Part shown: positions 55,625 through 64,000 of the stretch, in pieces
Layout of the letters: each line of letters starts with the position of its first letter
Numbering within the stretch: position 1 is the first letter of the stretch
NCBI RefSeq assembly: GCF_000142905.1
Contig: NW_013657649.1
Span: 72,875 to 136,874, forward strand
Reading direction: 5' to 3'
Origin: Thecamonas trahens ATCC 50062
Lineage: Eukaryota > Apusozoa > Apusomonadida > Apusomonadidae
DNA: 64,000 bases
Made by a program: the position numbers and the translations under genes
The notes under the pieces: generated by a model
What the model was told of the DNA's origin: nothing
Database searches by the model: none
The model's input: only the letters and a program-made list of their open reading frames with translations

Positions 55625-58600
55625 CTAGCTCTTGGCTGCGCGGGCCGCCCGCTTCTTCTTGGCCGCTTCGCGCGCCTTGCGCTTCCGCTCGCGCTTCGCC
55701 TCAAGCTCCTTGGCCCTTCGGTTCTTGGCCTCGGCCGCCTCAAACTCTTCCAGAAAGTCGGCAAAGATCCCGCACAGATGGTCGGCACTCGTCTTGGTCG
55801 GCTTTTCTGCAAAGACCTTGCACACTGCAAGGTGCTTGGTCTTGACCTCGTCAATCGCGCCATGGACCGCCTGCATCCGCTCGAGTGCTGCCTCGTGGAA
55901 CGGGTCAAACACGTCCTTGAACACTGCGTCTTTCGTCTGACTCAGCTCCATGCCCACAATCTTGAGATTCTTGTCGAGGTTGCCGGCTGCAGCCTCGATC
56001 ATGTCAAACGGGTGTCGCGCCGCTTCGGCTGCAAGCTTGAGGTCGTCCTTGAATGCCAGCACCTCGGAAAACTCGCGCTCCAGCAGCTCAGCCACGAACC
56101 GGAGCAGGTTCGACTTGCCGTCGATGGTCTTCGTCCCACCAACCTTGGCCAGAAAGTCCAGGTGGAAGCCGCGCTCCTTCTTCGAGTTCATAAAGTTGCC
56201 GATTGCCAGCAAGATCTCAAACAGCTTACCGAGCGCCTTGGACTCGTGGATTGCCGTCAGCGCACCTGAGAGCGCCACCACGCCCTCATCGACGTCGTGG
56301 ACAAGGACCTCAAACTCCAGCTTGATTTGCAGCGACCGCAGCCGCTGCGCCAACCGCGGAATGCCCATGATCGTGCGCACGTACTGCTCAGACTTGCCGA
56401 GCAAGCCAAGATCGCCGTCGTACGACGCCACTGTCGCCAGGTCATCTGTCGTCGGCAGCGTCTTGACCACAAACGTGATAGACTCGGCCGTAAGCACCTT
56501 TTCGTCAAGTGAGAGCATCGCGTCGCGCAGCGCCTCGTTGCTCATACGGAACCGCGAGAGCATAATCCCGATCGCGTTCGACGCCTTGCCATCCAGCAGC
56601 AGCACCTTCTTGGGCCGCTTGGCGCGCGCAGCCTCAGCTTCGGCCTCTGCTGGGCTCAGCTTCTTGACGGGCCTCTTCGACGTAAACAGCTTTTCCATCT
56701 CGTCCCAGTTGAGCATCACGGAGCTCGGATTGAGACTCTCAAACACAGATCCGTTCAGCTCTACCGGCTTGACCTTGGACCAGTACAGTTTGCGCATCGG
56801 CACCTTGGCCTTGCGCGGCGCGCGAGGATTTGCTGCAGCTGGCGGTGGCGGCGGCGGCGGCCCGCCTGGTCCCCAGCCCCCAGGCGGCGGAGGCGGCGGC
56901 AGCGGCGGTCCGCCTCCGGGAGGAGGAGGTGGTGGTGGTGGACCGCCTCCGGGAGGAGGTGGCGGTGGTGGTGGACCGCCTCCGGGCGGCGGCGGTGGAG
57001 GCGGCGGCGGCGGTGGCCCACCTCCGGGCATCGGTGGCGGCGGTGGTGGTGGACCGCCGCTCGGCCCTGTCGCACCGGTGCCCGGACTCGAGCCGCTGCT
57101 CGCCGCTGCTCCGCCACTAGGCAGTGTAAACACACTCCCCATCCTCCGCTTCATCAAAATACGCCGGACCCCGATGCGGAACCGCAGCCGCGCTTCCTTG
57201 ATCCGAGTCTCTTCGGTGATGGCTCCCAGCCGGGCTTTCTTGAGCGCCAGTGCCAACTGCGCTTGCAGCTCGTTGATACGGAGCTCATACCGCTGCAGCG
57301 TCATGCTTTGCCGATGGTCGGCCATCCTCAGTTGATGCTCATCCATGCTGCGCGCACACGCCAGGGCAGCCCGTGCGTCAGCGTTCTTGGCAGCCATCGC
57401 TTCTTCGGCCCGCGCTTGAATCATACCGGCCTCCGACGTCGCCAGCTCATCTAGCTTGGCCGTCAGCTCGCAAACTGTGCGGTTGGCTTTGTCAAGATCG
57501 TCGTGAAGACCGTCCACGTACGCCCGAGTCTCCAGCGATGTCTTGGTCTTGAGTACCGCCAAGTTGGATGTCGGCTTGCCTGTGGCGCGGCCAAGCGGGT
57601 CCGCCGCAGACGCGTTCAGCTGCTGCAGGTAGCCCTCGGCCGCGGCGCGCGCTGTTGTGTGGTGTAAATCATCCACTGACGGGAGCGAAATCCCGGTTGT
57701 GAGCATTCCGGCAGCCTCCTCTTCCTCTTGCGAGAGACCCACGTGCGCAACCGAGGGCTCAACCGCGTCCGAGAGGAGCTGCACCAGCTGCTTCCACGCC
57801 TCAAGCCCTAGCGGTCCCCGCGTCGGAAGTGCCAGCAGCATCTGCAGTACTTTGACAAGCTGCGGGTACGCTGGCGTCACCCGCAGATTTGTCACAAGCA
57901 TGTCGCACACCGCCCGCGGGTCTGAGAGCTCGATGCTTCGGAACTGAATCTGGGTAGCGTCGTAGTGCGCCGCATCGATGTAAAGCTCGATCTGCTCGCG
58001 TGCCGCCGGCACATCACTGTCCATCGAGTTCATGTATCCGATGGCCGCGTCAATGCTGGCAGCCTCGAGACTCTCCCGCCACGCCACCCGCACCGTGAGA
58101 TCCTTTTCAGTGTTGATGACGCCGTTGAGAAGCGCCAAGCCGGCCACGCGCAGCGTCTCCGACTCGGTACACTGCATGGCCTCGAGAGCGGCAGTGAACG
58201 GGTGGTTTGCGCGGTCCAGCGTCCGCTGCGCATCCAGCGCCGCTTGTACGGCCTGGTGCGCTTCGTGCGACGCATGAGCCATCCGCGCGAGCACAAGCAG
58301 CGCCCGTGACCGCAGCGTCTCGTCTGCGTCGGCATGCAGCGTCCGCACAATGGTACTTGTGCCGTCGTTGATGCGCGTCATGGCCTTCGTGCCAGCACTT
58401 GTTTGCGTCAGCACCTTGATCACCTTGGTCGCTCGGGCGGCCACCTCGACGTCGTTTGGCTGCTTGTTGCGCTTGCGCACAAACTCACGCAGCACTTGCA
58501 GGACGTCGTCAAGCCCGTCGCGCTGCAGAAACTCACGGGTCCAGCTCGACCCATTGTTAAGCAGCGCGTACTTGAGTGTCCGCAAATGCGCTGCCGACAC

Positions 58601-61600
58601 GTCATGCTTGAGCATGTTGCAAAAGTGCTTTGGCGCCTTGGTTGAGCCGGTCACCACAGCGCCAAGCTCGGCGTCGACCTCGATGCCACGGCCGTCGTCA
58701 GACTCGGACTCACCGCCGGAGTCAAAGACCTCGTCGTCGTCGCCAGACGCCGACGGCGGCACATCGTCTTCGGGTTCGAGCCCGGTGTTCCGGAGGACGT
58801 GGATGCGAGCCTCGAGCGCAGCCCGCGACAGCGACCGCTTCATCGACCGCTCCGGCTGGCTGTCCACACTCGAGCCATCGCTGGCTGCCACCACAAGCCG
58901 CCCCCGTGGCGAGATCGACCCGCGCGGTGCCATACTCTTGAGATCGGAGACCAGGTCGAGCACAATGTCGCGCTGGAGTGCAAGCGTCTTGAGGGTTGCC
59001 AGGTGCACCTGCCACTGCAAAGTCTCCATCCCATCAGGGATCTCATCGTCCGAGTCCACGTCACCGCTCACTTTGCGGGCATCAATAGCGGCATCCTGTA
59101 GCGCGTCGGCCACAGCCTCCAACGCTTCAACTAGTGACGCTGGTGCCACCGCCATTGGCACAAACGCCTGGCCTGGTGAGCCACTCGCTATTGGCGAGCC
59201 TACAATCGGGACAACCATTGATCCCGGCGCCGCGACCACCGTGTCGCCGCGCACAAGCTTGAGCGACTCGCTGGCTTCGTCCTCCGAGTCCGAGTCAGCC
59301 AACGACGCCATCTCCAGCGGGTCGTCCATCTCAACCACAAGCGTTCCGCGCGGGACAATAATCGAGCCCTTGGGCACCAGTCGCGCCCCGTCCGGCACAA
59401 TTAGCGTTCCCTCGAGCGCCACCTCTGTTCCGGTCTCAACCACGACAGTCCCATCCTGTGGCCCTACAACCTTGATGGCGGGGGGAGCGCTGGATGCGGC
59501 GGTTGCCAGCCGAGCCTCAGACGCCTGACGCTCCACTGCCTCGTTGGCCTTGGCAGCAGCCAGCTCCGCTTCCAACTCGGCAATGCGGCGAGCAAGCAGG
59601 TCAGAACTAGATGTCGTCACCATTTTCTCGAGGTTCGAGCTCGGCTGCCGCCGCAGCGCCAGGCTCCGGGCCTGGGAACTCTCAGCAGCAGTATCGGTGT
59701 CGATCATGATCTGGGAGAGCTCCGGGTTGGCGACGGTGGCAGTAGCCTTGGCCATCGCGGCTTGGTCAATGTCTGCATGGTGCTTGGCTACTGCCGACTC
59801 TACCGCTGCAAGGCTACGCGCCTGCTCGCGATTGCGTGCAGCACACGCCTTAACTTCAGCTGTTGCGCGCGTGTGGCTTCTAACGATGCTCCGCCTCACA
59901 CTTGCGCTGGCAGCTTCAAGGGAGGCATGTTGCGCCGCAAACGTGGCGGAAATGCGGGCATGCTCAGCCTCGCTAGCAGCCTTTGCCAGCTCAGCCTTGC
60001 GCGCCGTCGCTAGCACTGCTAGCGCCTGCTGATGTGCAGTAGCTTCGCTTGACAGTGAGCTGTCGCGTTCACGCTCGAGTCGAGTCAGCTCAGACGCTGC
60101 AAAGTCGTCGATGGAGGCAACAGCCATGCTTGAGCTGTCCAAAGCAGTTGCAAGCGCTTGCGCATGCTCGACCTCGGCGGAGACGCGGGCATCAGCAACG
60201 GCAGACTTCAGCTCCTCACGACGAGCCGAGGCTCGAGCATGAGCCTCGTCTTTGGCTGCCTGTAATTCATCTGGCTTGTTTGCCAACTGAATCCGAGCTC
60301 GCTTCAGCTCTTCGGCAAGTTCCATCTCCACGACAGCCGCGGCCTCGGTCTGCGCCACCACCGTATGTGTGGCTGCCGATGCACCGCTGAGCGCTGTGCT
60401 CAGCTGTAAATCATAGTCAAGCACCGCCGTGACAGCGTCAGCGTCAAGACGAGACGCGGTCGAAACAGCCGCAACGACAGCAGCCGCAACGTCATCGACA
60501 AGCGCCGCTGCTTCTCCTGCCACCTCTTCTGCAGATTGACCGGCATCGCCAAGGCTCTTAGCCTTGCGAGCAGCGAGTAGCGCGGTTTGCTCAGCCTTGG
60601 CCTCAGCGTCCAGCTGAGCTTTGAGAGCGGCAGCGCGGGCCTCACGCGTGTGCTCTTTGTGCTCTGCCTGCAGCTGAGCAGCCTCAATGCGCTCGGCATG
60701 CAGCGCGTGGGCAACTTGCTGCTCGAGGCTGGCGCGCAGCGCATTCGACGCCTCGTGGGCTTCATCGTGGATAGCAGCCTCGTTTTTGGCGAGGGTTGAA
60801 TTAATGGCTTCGACCTGCCTTTGGTAGACTTCCAGCGAGCGGGCGCGGGCGTCGTCCGATGCAGCCGCGGCTAGCGCGTCCCGGAGAGTGTCAGCGGCCT
60901 CCGCACGGTCGGCTTCAGCAGCCGACTCCAGTGCAGAGGCTCGAGCCTTTGCGACAGCTATAATCTTGGCAGCTTCGGTCGAGATGGAGATCTGAGCCTG
61001 TGACGTTGCGGCAGCATGCCGCTCGTCGAGCGCGGCGAGGGCCAGGATCTCGCTCTCGTGACGCTTCTGTACGGCTTCGGTCAATTCCAGTCGGAGAGTG
61101 GTAGCGAGACTGTAAGCAGCCTCGCGAGCAGCGGCCACCCGCTCGGTGTGCGCAGCCTCAAATGCCACGCGCTGCTCGGCGAGATGTGGCGAGCCCGCAA
61201 GCGAGTGAAGCTTGGCGGCCTTGTCCGCCTCCAGCTCCGCAAGGGTCGTCTCGAGCTCGGCGTCTACAACCGCGAGCTTGAGGTCAATGTCAGCAGCAGC
61301 AGCGGCATACTCTGCCTTGTGACGGGCAGCCAGCTCGCTGAGCGCGCACTGACGCTCGATGTCCTGCCTAGCGAGACTTTCCTCCAGGTGCTCCTCGTTC
61401 TCGGCCTGAAGCTCGAGCTGACTGCGGGTGGCCGCCAGGTCTGCGCGCAGCTGGGCCACATTCGCGTGGTATGCAACTGCCGCCGAGGCAGCACCATCCA
61501 GCTGAGATTCCGGAGCGGCGCGCACGGCTTTGAGCTTGGTCTTCTCGAGAGCGATAGCGGCTGCAGTGGCTGCTTCGGCTGCTGCAAGCTGAGCCGCCAG

Positions 61601-64000
61601 TCGGCGATCGATGACAATCCGCTTCTGGGCCACTGTCGCCTCGAGCACTTGCATCCGCCACTGGTCCTGGGCCTCGCGAAGCGCACGCGCCTCGCTCTCG
61701 CGCGCCGCAACCTGGGCGTGTGCTTCGGCAACTTGGCGAGCTGCTTGGGCTCCCCTAGAATCTTGCTCGGCCTTGATGGCCTCAACCTTGCACTGGTAGG
61801 CAGCGTCGGCAGCCGCAGCGGCGGCAGCATCACCGGCGGCGGTCGCCCGTTCACGTGCGACAGCTCGCTTGCAGGCGGCAGATGCGAGCAAAACTGCTGC
61901 GTGAGTCGCCGCAATCCGGCGCAGTCGAGTCAGCTCAAGTCGCGCCTGATCAGAGTCGGGCGGGGCAGTAGGCGTCAAAGAAGGAGGAGCGTCAGGGAGT
62001 GGGAGACACAGTGGTGCCGGGTGTGTCGCGGAAGATGGAGAAGGAGCATGGGACGGGGCGGCCGCCGAGCTCGCGACTTGGCTCCAGATGCAGGCGGCGT
62101 CGACGGTGGCGGGACAACCTCGCGAGCGTGAAGGGTGAGAAGCTCGGCGCGGGCGGCATGGGTTGCCAGTCCGAGACGAGCAGCCTCAAGGCGTGTGACC
62201 ATGTCAAGGAGCATCCTGGCCGGTGAGGCGGCGCTTGACAGCGGATCCGCAAGTGTTCCAAGGGTATTGACGGCAATGACAAGGTCAACACGAGCACGCT
62301 CGAGGCTCCGTGCCAGCTCGGCTCGGCTCGTTGCGTGCACATCGGCAAGCTCCTGCAGTCGTCTCTGGCCCGTAGAGACTGAGACGGCAGCGGCAGCCTC
62401 GGCACTCTCGCACGCTGTTAAAAAGTGAGCCGGAAGCAGACGTGCCAGCGCAGGCTTGGCAACAGTGCGGACACGGTCCCAGATTGACGCCAGCGTACGC
62501 AGCTCGGTGTCAAGCGCTGACAGCTCGAGCGAGGTCTCGGCGAGAATGCGGTCGAGTGATGCAACAGCGACAGCAACCTGAACAGCGCCCGCGTCAACAT
62601 TGTCGCTTGAGAACACAAGGTCCTCGTAGATGCGGGTGACATCGGCCTCATGGGTGGCGGCGATATCGTCAGCCTCGGTGGCAACGTTGTCCAAGATAGC
62701 AAGGCGCTCGCGGGCTGATGCCTGAAGTGCATCGGCGGCCGCGCCTTCAATAGCGGCGACGGCATCTCGAATGGAGGCAAGGGTCGCGAGGCGCGAGTCT
62801 GGAGAGTGGTCTCCGCAGCTTGCAGCGTGAAGCAGTGACTCTGCGGCACTGTGCCGGAGACAGAGTGCACGGCGGTAGGTGGTGACAAGGGCCTCAGCAA
62901 GCTCCTCCATGCATGACCGTATTGCGGTGGACTTGTCTTGCAGTTGCTGTGAGCCTGGCGCCATCAGCGGCGCAACAAAGGTCTCATGAAGCTTTTCGAG
63001 GCGCGACGTCCATCCAGACCGAGCCTGGGTGCCTAGGCTCGCGCTGATCTCCTCCAGCGCGGCTTCGGCAACTCTGCGAAGTTTGGCCTGGGCGGCAAGT
63101 GCGTCGCACTCTAGATCTGCAAGTGCTGTCAATCGCCACCGGATGGAAGCAAGGACCTCAGTAAGCGACGTTGTCTCAAACGAGGTGAAGAGCTCCACCT
63201 CGAGGGCCAGTGACGCCTGGTGAAGCTCCAACAGCGGCTCGGCAGCATGGCCCATGCTGCGCGTGCTCCCGACAGCTGTTTGCACTTGGGCTGCAGCAGC
63301 CCGATGGTCAGCCACGAGCTCTGCATTGGCGAGCCCAAGCTGGATGCGCTTGGTGTGGATGGCGGCCATACTCCAGTGGGCTTCGTGTGAAGAGCTGAAA
63401 AGTGCGCGGACCTCGGCCTCACGGCGGGCTTGCTCGGCTTCGGCCGAATCGAGGAGAGCGGCGCGGCCGGCATCGGTGCGGGCTGCAAGCTCACAGACCT
63501 TGGCCTCGAGGCGAGCTGAGTCGATGATCCCGGAATTGTGAGCCTGTTTGGCCTCAGCGACGTCGACGCACTGGGCAGCAAGTAGATCAAGGACGCCAGA
63601 CTGGGCATGGAGCGAGGTCACGAGAGCTGTCTCTCTGGCCACCACCTCAAGATGTGTTGCATCAGCAGCGTGGAAAGCATCGATGACTGCGCGGACGTGT
63701 GGCGAGAGTGTCGAGGCCGAGGTCTGTCCTCCAGCGTTAAAAACGACGCTGCGCTCGCGTCGGTGGCGGGCCCGGAGAGTGTCAAGCTCGGCCGCGTGCT
63801 GTGCGCGCAGGGTGTCCAGTGCTGATGCCGCCTGTTCCTCGGCAGCATGTTGCGCGAGTGCACGCCGCCACTGCACATCGGTGGTGTTGGGAGTGGGAAG
63901 CGAGGCAGACGCCGCAGCAGCGGCGACGCGGATCTCGTGCGCAGCACTATCGACAGCGGCAGCGTCAAAAGTTTTCGCAGCAGCAGCAGCGGACTTGTTT
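55625..64000 (-). CDS. Giant formin (coiled coil - FH3 - FH1 - FH2), 5' end beyond the window
   Basis: Actin nucleator/elongator, at least 2,780 residues, incomplete at its N-terminus. From the right edge to about 60 kb it is Ala/Glu/Arg-rich coiled coil. Near 59.16-59.48 kb is a Val/Gly/Pro-rich segment with hexad-like repeats (GTLIVPDGARLVPKG). GBD/FH3 armadillo helices lie about 57.5-58.67 kb (FCNMLKHDVSAAHLRTLKYA). FH1, a Pro/Gly tract, is at 56.84-57.06 kb. FH2 begins MRKLYWSKVKPVEL and includes GNFMNSKKERGFHLDFL and KSNLLRFV. The tail is Lys/Arg-rich. Two frames are joined near 62,111: adding one base to GGG (CCC on the coding strand) carries the coiled coil from LLTLHAREVV into PATVDAACIWSQ. 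The join could lie elsewhere in the overlap, or these could be two genes. Its 3' end is 16 bp from the convergent PH-CLU gene. Confidence 0.88.

Noticed and set aside
55950-57335. Plus-strand 461-residue frame with long Gly/Pro runs
   Set aside because: It is antisense to the formin FH1-FH2 region; the Gly runs are the complement of the polyproline tract.
1-64000. CRISPR arrays, bacterial operons, phage or viral genes
   Set aside because: The tandem repeats present lack unique spacers, and gene structure is eukaryotic with spliceosomal introns. Nothing viral was recognised.

Overview
The window looks like a GC-rich, compact nuclear genome of a free-living flagellated protist. Its genes include an ATM kinase, NAA35, a DM10/NDK protein of the NME7 (axonemal) type, a formin, a CLU-family protein, a RUN/Rubicon-homology protein and ABCG half-transporters, and it has short GT-AG introns. 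The mix of fungal-like (Zn2Cys6 factor) and animal-like (ATM, NME7, STRA6-like, Rubicon-like) families points to a lineage near the base of Obazoa. An apusomonad such as Thecamonas would fit; that name is my inference from gene content and was not verified. Two runs of N (25605-25921 and 51694-51793) show that this is a draft assembly.

Layout. 0.8-3.7 kb: WRNIP1/RarA-type AAA+ ATPase, then a 2-oxoglutarate/Fe(II) oxygenase. 3.7-10.6 kb: two head-to-head ABCG half-transporters followed by a Zn2Cys6 regulator. 10.6-11.2 kb: a GC-poor convergent spacer. 11.2-21.9 kb: two head-to-head giant surface proteins (signal peptide, beta-helix repeats, Cys-rich module, multi-pass membrane region). 22-25.4 kb: NAA35 (N-terminal acetyltransferase C subunit) and an SGNH-fold protein. 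26.3-34.1 kb: Sec14/CRAL-TRIO protein, STRA6-like membrane protein, a probable mitochondrial ARM/membrane protein, a repeat-rich zone and a small membrane protein. 34.3-44.5 kb: ATM/Tel1 on the minus strand. 45-50.3 kb: NME7, a small type-I membrane protein and a RUN-RH protein. 50.6-51.7 kb: second copy of the dispersed repeat. 51.9-64 kb: a PH-CLU-TPR protein and a giant formin that runs off the right edge.

Main points. The two ABCG half-transporters carry complementary defects: one has an Asn for the catalytic Glu and no H-loop His, the other a degenerate signature. As a dimer they would have one canonical and one degenerate ATP site, like a PDR transporter split into two divergent genes, next to a fungal-type zinc-cluster regulator. 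A modular repeat family, with near-identical outer parts and a variable coiled-coil middle, is present at 31.5-33.0 kb and, inverted, at 50.6-51.7 kb. Seven apparent frameshifts are each explained by one base in a short homopolymer, so the affected genes are probably intact and the consensus faulty. Four introns were inferred; the NAA35 one is 117 nt, a multiple of three without a stop, and would be read through by an ORF caller.
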